Below are positions 38,219 to 46,963 of a stretch of 48,900 nt of DNA, piece after piece; the stretch's first letter is position 1; each line of letters starts with the position of its first letter. Made by a program: the position numbers and the translations under genes. The notes beneath the pieces are model-generated. The model made no database searches. It saw nothing but the letters and a program-made list of their open reading frames with translations, and was not told where the DNA came from. This DNA is from Betaproteobacteria bacterium (GTDB taxonomy: Bacteria > Pseudomonadota > Gammaproteobacteria > Burkholderiales > CAIKXV01), in contig CANGYF010000025.1 in NCBI GenBank assembly GCA_947458265.1, forward strand, positions 1 to 48,900, read 5' to 3'.

Positions 38219-40261
38219 ATGCACGAGTGTTCGAAGCTCGCCGCGATGGTCGCCGGCGCATTCATCGGTGGCACCGCCTTCGGGCAATCGACGCAGGGCC
38301 AGGGCGCGCCGCGTTCGGTGGTCGAGCTGCCGCCGGTCGTGGTCACTGGCAATCCGCTGGGCAGCGCGCTGTTCGACCTTGCCGCGCCGATCACCGTGCT
38401 GCAGGGCGAGGCGTTGCGGCAGCGCATCGCGCCCTCGCTCGGGGAAACGCTCAACGGCGAGCCCGGCATCTCTTCCAGCTACTTCGGGCCCGGCGCCAGC
38501 CGTCCGGTGATCCGCGGGCTCGATGGCGAGCGCATCCGCATCCTGTCCAATGGCGTGGCGAACCTCGATGCGTCGGGCACCAGCGTCGACCACGCGGTGT
38601 CCATCGAGCCCTTGCTGGTCGACCGCATCGAAGTCGTGCGTGGCCCGGCGGCCATCCTGTACGGCGGTTCCGCGGTCGGCGGCGTGGTCAACGTCGTCGA
38701 CAGCCGCATCGCGACCGAGAACAACCCGCGCGGCGTCTCGGGTGCGGTCGATACCCGCTTCGGGTCGAACGACCGCGAGAAGGCGGTGGTGGGCCGGGTC
38801 GACTTCGGACTCGAAGGCGGCCTCAACCTGCACTTCGATGCGTTCCGGCGCGACACCGACGACCTGCGCATCCCCGGCTTCGCGCGTTCCGCCCGCCTGC
38901 GTGCCACCACGCCGCCGGCCAATGGCGTCGAGGCCAGCGGCACGCTGGTGAACAGCTCGACCCGGTCTGACGGTGGCGCGGCAGGTGCGTCCTATGTCTG
39001 GGCGCAAGGCTACTTCGGCGGCAGCATCTCCACCCTGAACTCGACCTACGGCACGGTGCAGGAGCCGGAAGTGTCGATCAAGCTCGACCAGACCCGCATC
39101 GACCTCGCCGGCGAGCGCCGCGACATCGCCGCGTTCGAGGCAGTGCGCTTCAAGTTCGGGCGCAGCAGCTACCGCCATGCGGAGATCGATGCCGGTACCG
39201 TGGGCACCGTGTTCCGCAACCAGGGCTTCGACATGCGGGTCGAGGCGGTGCACAAGCCGATCGGCCCCTTCCGAGGTACCGTGGGCTTCCAGTCGACCCG
39301 TTTCGAGTTCGAGGCAGTGGGCGACGAGGCCTTCCTGCCCCGGACTTCGAACCGCACCAACGGCCTGTTCCTGTTCGAGGAAGTGAAGATCGACGCCCTG
39401 ACGCTGCAGGCGGGCGGTCGTCTCGAGCGGAACAGCGTCGGCGCGCTGGACGACCCGAACTTCGGCCCGGCGGAGACGCGCAACTTCACCGCGAAGAGCG
39501 GATCGATCGGCGGCGTGTACAGCCTGAACCGGGCGTATGCGGTCGCGCTCAACCTGTCGCGCACCGAGCGTGCGCCCAACTACCAGGAACTGTTCGCCAA
39601 CGGCCCGCACATCGCGACCAACGCGTTCGAGATCGGCAACCGCTCGTTCGGGCTGGAAGTGTCGAATGCGGTCGATCTGTCGCTGCGCAAGCGCGAAGGG
39701 CGCGTGACCGGCAGTGCCGGCGTGTTCTACAACCGATTCTCCAACTTCATCGCGCTGGTGTCGGACGCGACCTTCGTCGACCCTGATCCGGTGCGCAACC
39801 TGCCTGGCCTGCGCTACACCGGCGTGCCCGCGGAGTTCAAGGGCGCGGAGGCCTCCGCCCGCATGCTGCTGGTCGATCGCCCGTACCGTGTCGCGCTCGA
39901 CGTGAAGGGCGACATCACCCGTGCCGAGAACACGGATACCGGCGAGCCCCTGCCGCGCATCTCGCCGATGCGTTTCGGTGGCGGGCTGTCGTTCGAGCAG
40001 GGCCCGCTGACCGCGCGCATCGATGCGATGCGGGTGCGTGGACAGGACCGGGTATCCGCGGGCGAGTTGCCGACCGATGGCTACACGATGGTCAACGCGA
40101 GCGTCGGCTACCGGATGAACGTGCCCATGGCGAAGCTCGACCTGTTCCTGCGCGGGGTGAACCTGCTCAACCAGGAAGCCCGCAACCATGTGTCGTTCAT
40201 CAAGGATCTCGCGCCCTACGGGCGGCGCGGCGTCGTCGCCGGGCTGCGCGCGACCTTCTGA
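38219..40261 (+). CDS. TonB-dependent outer-membrane receptor, probably zinc (ZnuD-like)
   Basis: A receptor of 680 residues. A signal peptide (residues 1-22, ending GTAFG) and a TonB-box-like VVVTGNP lead into a plug domain (about 40-155) with SRPVIRGLDGERIRIL and the closing block RGPAAILYGGSAVGGVVNV. The barrel ends in an aromatic C-terminal residue (LRATF). AGGGAGA supports ATG 38219. Context and operators suggest zinc import like ZnuD. However, I see no His-rich extracellular loop, so heme, a metallophore or another chelate remains possible. The TonB motor is encoded 9 kb upstream. Confidence 0.9.
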   Translation: MHECSKLAAMVAGAFIGGTAFGQSTQGQGAPRSVVELPPVVVTGNPLGSALFDLAAPITVLQGEALRQRIAPSLGETLNGEPGISSSYFGPGASRPVIRGLDGERIRILSNGVANLDASGTSVDHAVSIEPLLVDRIEVVRGPAAILYGGSAVGGVVNVVDSRIATENNPRGVSGAVDTRFGSNDREKAVVGRVDFGLEGGLNLHFDAFRRDTDDLRIPGFARSARLRATTPPANGVEASGTLVNSSTRSDGGAAGASYVWAQGYFGGSISTLNSTYGTVQEPEVSIKLDQTRIDLAGERRDIAAFEAVRFKFGRSSYRHAEIDAGTVGTVFRNQGFDMRVEAVHKPIGPFRGTVGFQSTRFEFEAVGDEAFLPRTSNRTNGLFLFEEVKIDALTLQAGGRLERNSVGALDDPNFGPAETRNFTAKSGSIGGVYSLNRAYAVALNLSRTERAPNYQELFANGPHIATNAFEIGNRSFGLEVSNAVDLSLRKREGRVTGSAGVFYNRFSNFIALVSDATFVDPDPVRNLPGLRYTGVPAEFKGAEASARMLLVDRPYRVALDVKGDITRAENTDTGEPLPRISPMRFGGGLSFEQGPLTARIDAMRVRGQDRVSAGELPTDGYTMVNASVGYRMNVPMAKLDLFLRGVNLLNQEARNHVSFIKDLAPYGRRGVVAGLRATF

Positions 40262-40276
40262 CCCTGGCGGGCTGCG

Positions 40277-40282
40277 TATAAT
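40277..40282 (+). promoter_or_regulatory. -10 hexamer of the hslVU promoter
   Basis: A consensus TATAAT 29 bases before the hslV ATG. No consensus -35 lies 17 bases upstream (TTCTGA with a 15-base gap is the nearest), and no heat-shock sigma-32 boxes are obvious. Confidence 0.5.
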
Positions 40283-40311
40283 CGGGGGCCAGACCCGTCC
40301 GGCCCAGCCCC

Positions 40312-40872
40312 ATGCAGCAGTTCGAAGGCACGACCATCCTGTCAGTCCGCCGTGGCCCGGTCGTCGCGCTCGGCGGCGACGGTCAGGTCACGCTCGGCAA
40401 CATCGTGATCAAGTCCACGGCACGCAAGGTGCGGCGCCTCTACCACGAGAAGATCCTCGCGGGTTTCGCCGGCGGCACCGCCGATGCCTTCACGTTGTTC
40501 GAACGGTTCGAGGCGAAGCTGGAGAAGCATCAGGGCCATCTCCTGCGTTCCGCGGTCGAACTGGCGAAGGACTGGCGCACCGACCGCGTGCTGCGCCGCC
40601 TGGAGGCGATGCTGGCGGTCGCCGACCGCGAGCATTCGCTGGTGATCACCGGCGCCGGTGACGTGCTGGAACCCGAGCACGGCATCGTCGCCATCGGCAG
40701 CGGGGGCGCCTATGCGCAGGCAGCGGCCCGCGCGCTGCTGCAGTCGACCGACCTGCCGCCGGCCGAGGTCGTCAAGCGTTCGCTGTCCATCGCGGGCGAG
40801 ATCTGCATCTACACCAACCAGAACCACGTGATCGAAGAACTGCCTGCACCCGACGCAGCAACCCTCCCATGA
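40312..40872 (+). CDS. hslV: ATP-dependent protease subunit HslV
   Basis: A protein of 186 residues, the proteolytic subunit of the HslUV (ClpQY) complex. The N-terminal Thr nucleophile is Thr7 in [10 protein letters not shown], so a six-residue propeptide (MQQFEG) must be removed, as is usual in betaproteobacteria. [10 protein letters not shown] and TKV-equivalent STARKVRRL follow. It overlaps hslU by four bases (ATGA). Confidence 0.97.
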   Translation: MQQFEGTTILSVRRGPVVALGGDGQVTLGNIVIKSTARKVRRLYHEKILAGFAGGTADAFTLFERFEAKLEKHQGHLLRSAVELAKDWRTDRVLRRLEAMLAVADREHSLVITGAGDVLEPEHGIVAIGSGGAYAQAAARALLQSTDLPPAEVVKRSLSIAGEICIYTNQNHVIEELPAPDAATLP

Positions 40873-42200
40873 GCGCCATGACCCCGCAGGAAATCGTCCA
40901 TGAGCTCGACAAGCACATCGTCGGGCAGCAGGCGGCCAAGCGTGCCGTGGCCATCGCGTTGCGCAACCGCTGGCGCCGGGCGCAGGTCGACGATGGCCTG
41001 CGCCAGGAGATCACGCCCAAGAACATCCTGATGATCGGGCCCACCGGCGTCGGCAAGACCGAGATCGCGCGCCGCCTCGCGCGCCTGGCCGATGCACCGT
41101 TCATCAAGGTCGAGGCGACCAAGTTCACCGAGGTCGGCTATGTGGGCCGCGACGTCGACACGATCATCCGCGACCTGGCCGAGTCGGCGATCAAGCAGGG
41201 GCGCGAGGCCGAGATGCGCCGGATGCGGCACCGCGCCTCCGATGCCGCCGAGGAGCGGGTGCTCGATGCGCTGCTGCCATCGGCGCGCGACATCGGCTTC
41301 CAGTCCGACGACGCGGAGCGCAACTCGGGCACGCGCCAGAAGTTCCGCAAGAAGCTGCGCGAAGGCGAGCTCGACGACAAGGAGATCGAGATCGATGTCT
41401 CGATGCCCAACCCGCAGATGGAGTTCATGGCCCCGCCCGGGATGGAAGAGCTGACCTCCCAGATCCAGGGCATGTTCCAGAACATGGGCGGCGGGCGGCG
41501 CAAGACGCGCAAGCTGCGCATCCGCGAGGCGATGCAGCTGCTGACCGACGAGGAAGCCTCGAAGCTGGTCAACGACGACGAGCTGAAGCAGCGTGCGCTG
41601 GCCAATGTCGAGCAGAACGGCATCGTGTTCATCGACGAGTTCGACAAGATCGCGGCGCGTGGCGAGGGCAGTGGCGTCGACGTCTCGCGCCAGGGCGTGC
41701 AGCGGGACCTGCTGCCGCTGGTGGAAGGCACCTCGGTCACGACCAAGTACGGGCTGATCCGTACCGACCACATCCTGTTCATCGCCAGCGGCGCCTTCCA
41801 CCTCACCAGGCCGTCCGACCTGATTCCCGAGATGCAGGGCCGGTTCCCGATCCGCGTCGAACTCGACTCGCTGACCGTCGGTGACTTCGAGCAGATCCTC
41901 ACCGCGACCGATGCATGCCTGACCCGCCAGTACGAGGCGCTGATGCGTACGGAAGGGGTGGGCCTGGAGTTCCGCCCGGATGGCGTGCGCCGCCTGGCCG
42001 AGGTCGCCTGGCAAGTGAACGAACGGGTAGAGAACATCGGCGCGCGCCGGCTCTACACCGTGATGGAGCGGCTGCTGGAAGAACTTTCCTTCAACGCCCC
42101 GAAGCAGTCCGGTACCAGCGTCGTCATCGACGCCGCCTATGTCGATGCACGGCTGAAGGAACTCGCCGGCAGCGAGGACCTCGCCCGCTACGTGCTCTAG
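40869..42200 (+). CDS. hslU: ATP-dependent protease ATPase subunit HslU
   Basis: An AAA+ unfoldase of 443 residues with Walker A GPTGVGKT (57-64), an intermediate I domain (about 110-240), Walker [11 protein letters not shown] (Asp256/Glu257) and a C-terminal DLARYVL tail that inserts into HslV. All motifs are intact. The P-type ATPase gene begins one base after its stop, so it may be on the same transcript. Confidence 0.97.
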   Translation: MSAMTPQEIVHELDKHIVGQQAAKRAVAIALRNRWRRAQVDDGLRQEITPKNILMIGPTGVGKTEIARRLARLADAPFIKVEATKFTEVGYVGRDVDTIIRDLAESAIKQGREAEMRRMRHRASDAAEERVLDALLPSARDIGFQSDDAERNSGTRQKFRKKLREGELDDKEIEIDVSMPNPQMEFMAPPGMEELTSQIQGMFQNMGGGRRKTRKLRIREAMQLLTDEEASKLVNDDELKQRALANVEQNGIVFIDEFDKIAARGEGSGVDVSRQGVQRDLLPLVEGTSVTTKYGLIRTDHILFIASGAFHLTRPSDLIPEMQGRFPIRVELDSLTVGDFEQILTATDACLTRQYEALMRTEGVGLEFRPDGVRRLAEVAWQVNERVENIGARRLYTVMERLLEELSFNAPKQSGTSVVIDAAYVDARLKELAGSEDLARYVL

Positions 42201-42201
42201 C

Positions 42202-44763
42202 GTGTCCCGGGCCGAGCCGGCAGGGCTGGATGCCGCCGAGGCCGCCAGCCGGCTCGCCCTGCACGGCCCGAACGAGCTTGCCAGCCGCGACCGCAGCGGC
42301 TGGCTGACCCTGGTCGCGGGCGTGGTCCGCGAGCCGATGTTCATGCTGCTGATCGGCGCAAGCGCGGTGTACTTCCTGCTCGGTGACCTCGAGGAAGCGA
42401 TCGTCCTCGGCGCGTCGATCGGCGTGGTGGTGCTCATCACGCTCTACCAGGAGCGCAAGAGCGAGCGGGCGCTGGAAGCGCTGCGCGACCTGTCGAGTCC
42501 GCGGGCGCTGGTGGTCCGGGACGGCATGCAGGTGCGTATCGCCGGGCGTGAGGTCGTGCCCGGGGACATCGTGCTGCTGCGCGAAGGAGACCGGGTGCCC
42601 GCCGATGCGCGCGTGCTCGAGGCGAGCGACCTCACGGTCGACGAGTCGCTGCTGACTGGCGAGTCGGTGCCGGTGCGCAAACGCGCGGCGGCCAGGGATG
42701 AGACCGGGCCGTTCGCGCCCGGGGGTGACGACCTGCCCTTCGTCTTTTCGGGTGCGCTTGTATCTGCGGGCCATGCGACCGTCGAGGTGGTCTCGACCGG
42801 CGCACGGACACAGCTGGGCCTGATTGGCGGCGCGCTGCAGGGCGTCGCCGCCGCACCCACGCCGCTGCAGCAGGAGACCGCGCGCTTCGTGCGCCAGTTC
42901 GCGCTGCTCGGTGCGGGGTTGTGCGCGATCGTCGTGCTGCTCTCGGCGCTGACGCGCGGTGGCTGGCTGGAAGGCCTGCTGTCCGGCCTCACGCTTGCGA
43001 TGGCGGTGCTGCCCGAGGAGTTCCCGGTGGTGCTGACTGTATTCCTCGCGCTCGGCGCCTGGCGCATCTCGCGCTCGGGCGTGCTCACCCGGCACATGCC
43101 TGCGATCGAGACCCTCGGCGCGGCGAGCGTGCTGTGCGTCGACAAGACCGGCACCCTGACACAGAACCGGATGCAGCTCGCGCGGCTGGCCGCTTCGGAC
43201 GGAACGCTGGTCACGGTGGAGGCTGCAGCCAGCGCGCTGCCGGCGACGGTGCACGAGGTTCTGGAGTTCGCTGCGCTGGCGAGCGAGCCCGATCCGTTCG
43301 ACCCGATGGACCGGGCGATCCGCGACGTGGCGGATGCCGCGCTGGAGCGCACCGGCCAGTTGCATCGCGACTGGAGCCTGGTGCACGAGTATTCGCTGTC
43401 GAGCGACCTGCTGTCGCACAGCCATGGCTGGCGTACGCCGGATTCAGGGCGCTTCGTGGTGGCGGCCAAGGGCGCGCCGGAGGCGATCGCCGAACTGTGC
43501 CGGCTGCCCGCGGCCGCGCGCGACGCGATGCTCGCGCAGGTCGGCACGCTCGGCGCGGAGGGACTGCGCGTGTTGGGCGTGGCCGGCGCACGGCATGAAG
43601 GCGAAGCCTGGCCGGAGAGCCAGCGCGGCTTCCAATTCAACTACCTCGGCCTGGTGGCGATGGTCGATCCGCTGCGCCCGACCGTCGGCCGTGCGATCGC
43701 CGAATGCACCTCCGCCGGCATCCGGGTGGTGATGATCACCGGCGACTATCCCGTCACCGCATCGGCGATCGCGCGTGCGGCCGGGCTGCCGAACGCCGGT
43801 GACGTGGTCACCGGCCCGCAGCTTGCGGCCATGAGCGACGCCGAACTGGCGGCGCGCCTGCCATCGGCGACCGTGTTCGCGCGCATGGTCCCGGCCCAGA
43901 AGCTGCGCCTGGTGCAGGCGCTCTCCGCGTCGGGCGAGGTGGTCGCCATGACCGGCGACGGCGTCAACGATGCGCCGGCGCTGAAGGCGTCGCAGATCGG
44001 TATCGCCATGGGCCTGCGGGGCACCGATGTGGCGCGCGAGGCGGCCGACCTGGTGCTGCTGGAAGACGACTTCGACTCCATCGTGAAGACCGTGCGCCTC
44101 GGGCGCAGGATCTACGACAACATCGAGAATGCCACCGGTTACCTGGTCGCGGTGCACATCCCCACCGCCGGCATGGCCGTGCTGCCGCTGCTGGCCGGCT
44201 GGCCGATGATGTTCTTCCCGGTGCACATCGTGTTCATCGAGTTCGTGATCGACCCGGCCTGCTCCATCGCCTTCGAGGCCGAGCAGGCGGACGATGGCGT
44301 GATGCGTCGGCCGCCGCGCTCGCGGGCACGCCGGTTGTTCGACCGACGTTCGCTGGGCATCGCGGCGGTTCAGGGGCTTTCGGTGCTGGCTGCCACTGCC
44401 GGCATCTATGGTGGGCTGCTGGCGCTGGAGCAGCCAGCCGACGCCGCGCGGGCTGCCGCATTCGCGTGCATCGTGTTCGGAAACCTCGGGCTGATCCTGT
44501 GCAATCGCTCCCGCACCGAGTCGGTCCTGCGTACCTGGCGCCGACCCAACCGTGCGATGGGATGGGTGTTCGGTTGCACGCTGGCGGGGCTTGCCGCGGT
44601 GCTCACGGTGCCTGCCATGCAGCGCCTGTTCCAGTTCGCGCCGATCGGTGCCACCGAGGTCGCGGCCGCGCTGGCGGCAGCGACCTCGGCGGTCGTCCTG
44701 AGCGAGGGCGTGAAGGCCGCTACCGCGCGCCGAAGCCGCGCGCAGTCCCGGAGGACGGCCTAG
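42202..44763 (+). CDS. P-type cation-transporting ATPase
   Basis: A protein of 853 residues. Phosphorylation motif DKTGTLT (Asp314), actuator TGES (152-155) and hinge GDGVND (585-590) are all present. Membrane helix 4 carries PEEFP (271-275) instead of the PEGLP of SERCA-type calcium pumps, and M6 has VIDPACS near 683-688. No N-terminal CxxC or His metal-binding domain is present, which argues against a copper or zinc exporter. It belongs to a P2-like group; the ion (Ca, Mg or other) is unresolved. It starts with GTG 42202, one base after hslU, and its stop overlaps that of convergent rlpA in CTAG. Confidence 0.9.
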   Translation: MSRAEPAGLDAAEAASRLALHGPNELASRDRSGWLTLVAGVVREPMFMLLIGASAVYFLLGDLEEAIVLGASIGVVVLITLYQERKSERALEALRDLSSPRALVVRDGMQVRIAGREVVPGDIVLLREGDRVPADARVLEASDLTVDESLLTGESVPVRKRAAARDETGPFAPGGDDLPFVFSGALVSAGHATVEVVSTGARTQLGLIGGALQGVAAAPTPLQQETARFVRQFALLGAGLCAIVVLLSALTRGGWLEGLLSGLTLAMAVLPEEFPVVLTVFLALGAWRISRSGVLTRHMPAIETLGAASVLCVDKTGTLTQNRMQLARLAASDGTLVTVEAAASALPATVHEVLEFAALASEPDPFDPMDRAIRDVADAALERTGQLHRDWSLVHEYSLSSDLLSHSHGWRTPDSGRFVVAAKGAPEAIAELCRLPAAARDAMLAQVGTLGAEGLRVLGVAGARHEGEAWPESQRGFQFNYLGLVAMVDPLRPTVGRAIAECTSAGIRVVMITGDYPVTASAIARAAGLPNAGDVVTGPQLAAMSDAELAARLPSATVFARMVPAQKLRLVQALSASGEVVAMTGDGVNDAPALKASQIGIAMGLRGTDVAREAADLVLLEDDFDSIVKTVRLGRRIYDNIENATGYLVAVHIPTAGMAVLPLLAGWPMMFFPVHIVFIEFVIDPACSIAFEAEQADDGVMRRPPRSRARRLFDRRSLGIAAVQGLSVLAATAGIYGGLLALEQPADAARAAAFACIVFGNLGLILCNRSRTESVLRTWRRPNRAMGWVFGCTLAGLAAVLTVPAMQRLFQFAPIGATEVAAALAAATSAVVLSEGVKAATARRSRAQSRRTA

Positions 44764-45863
44764 CGGACGGCCAGCACCGGCTTGATGTTGAGCCTGCGCA
44801 TCAGCGTGTCGACCGCTGCACGCGCCTCGCGCTCGCCGGCGTAAGGTCCTACATGGACGCGGTGCAGTCCGCGCGACTGGTACACATGGGCGAGCTTCGC
44901 TGCTTCGCCGAGTTCCAGGCGAATACGCCCCAGGAAGGTCTCGGCGTTGTTGCGGTCGCCGAAGGCACCCAGTTGCAGGAACACGCCACCGGCTTCGCTC
45001 GCCAGCGGCAGCGTACCGCTGCGTGCTGGCAGGTCTGCCGATCCTGCGATGGCCGTTGCGGCTGGGGCAGGCGGGCCGGATGTGGCGGCAGCGATCGCGA
45101 CAGGGCCTGCCGGCGACGGCGACGACGGCGACAACGGCGACGACGGCGGGCGTGCAGCCAGGGTACGGGAGTCCGCCGGCCAGTTGATGCCGGGGATCAG
45201 CTTCTCGACCTCGACCGTCGCGCTCCCGGCCTCGACATAGCCGAGCCGGAACGCCGCCGCATAGGACAGGTCGATCAGCCGGTCGCCGATGAACGGCCCC
45301 CGGTCGTTGATGCGTACGATCACCTGTCGGCCGTTGGCGACATTGGTCACGCGCACGTAGCTGGGGATCGGCAGCGTCGGGTGGGCACCGGTCATCTCGT
45401 ACATGTCGTAGACCTCGCCCGACGAGGTCTTCTGCGAGTGGTAGCGCTTGCCGTACCAGGTCGCGACGCCGCGTGCGCGGTAGGGGATGCGTTCGGTCAT
45501 CGGCGTGTAGCCGCGACCGAAAACCACGTATGGCCGGTTTGCGAAGCGGTGCAGCGGCTCCCTGCGCGGCTCGGCGTCCGGGATGCTGTCGAGGTTGGGC
45601 GGTGGATTGTCGCCCGGGCCATCGTCAAGATAGAAGGCACCGCCGCGCCGGGCGGTGGTCTTCGCCGGAGGCCGGACGGCACCGGGCGCAGGCCGTGCCG
45701 TCCCCTCGTCGGCTACCGGGGGCGGAGCTGGTACTGAGGCCGGCGTCGGTCCGGTGGACGCGCAACCGGCCGCCGACAGCGCGGCCGCCACCGACAGCGC
45801 CAGCACGCAAGGGTGGCCCACCCTTGCGGACGAAGGCCAGCGGGTGCACGGTGCCCGGGTCAT
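44760..45863 (-). CDS. rlpA: RlpA septal-ring lytic transglycosylase with SPOR domain
   Basis: A 367-residue precursor. A signal peptide ends in a lipobox (SAAGC), so it is an outer-membrane lipoprotein. A Pro-rich linker precedes the double-psi beta-barrel domain with GVATWYGKRYH, SSGEVYDMYEMTGAH and VRINDRGPF. An Ala/Ser/Pro linker leads to a C-terminal SPOR domain (about 290-360, GVFLQLGAFGDRNNAE), which binds denuded peptidoglycan at the septum. ATG 45863 overlaps the rodA stop (ATGA). The order mrdA-rodA-rlpA is conserved in proteobacteria. Confidence 0.95.
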   Translation of the reverse strand: MTRAPCTRWPSSARVGHPCVLALSVAAALSAAGCASTGPTPASVPAPPPVADEGTARPAPGAVRPPAKTTARRGGAFYLDDGPGDNPPPNLDSIPDAEPRREPLHRFANRPYVVFGRGYTPMTERIPYRARGVATWYGKRYHSQKTSSGEVYDMYEMTGAHPTLPIPSYVRVTNVANGRQVIVRINDRGPFIGDRLIDLSYAAAFRLGYVEAGSATVEVEKLIPGINWPADSRTLAARPPSSPLSPSSPSPAGPVAIAAATSGPPAPAATAIAGSADLPARSGTLPLASEAGGVFLQLGAFGDRNNAETFLGRIRLELGEAAKLAHVYQSRGLHRVHVGPYAGEREARAAVDTLMRRLNIKPVLAVR

Positions 45864-46963
45864 GACTTGATCAGTCTGCGGTGGGTCGAGATGCTCATCA
45901 GCAGTCCGAAGCCGAAGAAGGCGCTCACCAGCGCGGTGCCACCGTAGCTGATCAGGGGCAACGGCACGCCGACGACCGGAAGGATACCCGACACCATGCC
46001 CATGTTGACGAATGCATAGGTGGCAAAGGTCATGGTGACCGAACCTGCGACCAGCCGGGTGAACACCGATGGCGCGTTGACCGTGATCATCAGGCCGCGG
46101 CCGATCACCAGCAGGAAAAGCAGGAGCAGGATCACGTTGCCGAGCAGGCCGAACTCCTCGGAGTAGACCGCGAAGATGAAGTCGGTCGTGCGCTCCGGCA
46201 GGAAATCGAGGTGGGTCTGGGTGCCTTCCAGCCATCCCTTGCCGAACCAGCCGCCGGAGCCGACGGCGATGGTTGACTGGATCGTGTGGTAGCCAGCGCC
46301 CAGCGGATCCTGGCTTGGGTCGAGCAGGATCATCACCCGGGTTCGCTGGTAGTCGTGCATCAGCGACCAGGCCAGCGGCATTCCCGCGATCGCCAACGCG
46401 CCCAGCGCGAAGATGACCTTCCACGGCAGCCCGGCGAGGAACAGCACATAGCAGCCGGAGGAGGCGATCAGCAGCGCCGTCCCGAGGTCCGGCTGGCGCA
46501 GGATCAGCAGCACCGGCAGCACGAACAGCGCGGCGGCGATCGCGAAGTTGCGCAGCCTGAGGGTCGATTCGTAACGGTCGAAATACCAGGCAAGCGCCAG
46601 GGGCAGTGCGATTCGCATCAGCTCCGAGGGCTGGATGCTGATCACGCCCAGGTCGAGCCAGCGCCGCGCGCCGTTGCGCACGTCGCCGACCAGTGCCACC
46701 GCGACCAGCAGCGCGAGCGCGACCAGGTAGGCCGGCATCGCGAGGCGGAGCATCTGGGTGACCGGCGTGTTCGCGACCAGCCACATGACTGCGAACGCCA
46801 CCCCGATGTTGAACAGCTTGTTTTCCATCCGGTCGAAGCTCTGGTTGGACGCGCTGTACAGCGTGACCATCCCGACCGCGAGCAGCAGGCAGATCGCGAG
46901 CAGCAGCGGCGGGTCGACATGCGCCGTCCCCTTCCGCCAGAGTGTCTCAATCACGTTCCGCAC
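45860..46963 (-). CDS. rodA: Peptidoglycan polymerase RodA (SEDS family)
   Basis: A protein of 367 residues with about ten membrane helices. SEDS motifs are present: GARRWLDLGVISIQPSELMR, LRQPDLGTAL, LPERTTDFIFAVYSEEFG (with the extracellular catalytic Asp region) and the C-terminal GVPLPLISYGGTALV. It polymerises glycan strands with PBP2 in cell elongation. It overlaps mrdA by 17 bases and rlpA by four. Confidence 0.97.
   Translation of the reverse strand: MRNVIETLWRKGTAHVDPPLLLAICLLLAVGMVTLYSASNQSFDRMENKLFNIGVAFAVMWLVANTPVTQMLRLAMPAYLVALALLVAVALVGDVRNGARRWLDLGVISIQPSELMRIALPLALAWYFDRYESTLRLRNFAIAAALFVLPVLLILRQPDLGTALLIASSGCYVLFLAGLPWKVIFALGALAIAGMPLAWSLMHDYQRTRVMILLDPSQDPLGAGYHTIQSTIAVGSGGWFGKGWLEGTQTHLDFLPERTTDFIFAVYSEEFGLLGNVILLLLFLLVIGRGLMITVNAPSVFTRLVAGSVTMTFATYAFVNMGMVSGILPVVGVPLPLISYGGTALVSAFFGFGLLMSISTHRRLIKS

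Noticed and set aside
38123-40189. 688-codon minus-strand frame opposite the TonB-dependent receptor
   Set aside because: Antisense shadow with biased composition; the receptor on the plus strand has plug and barrel motifs.
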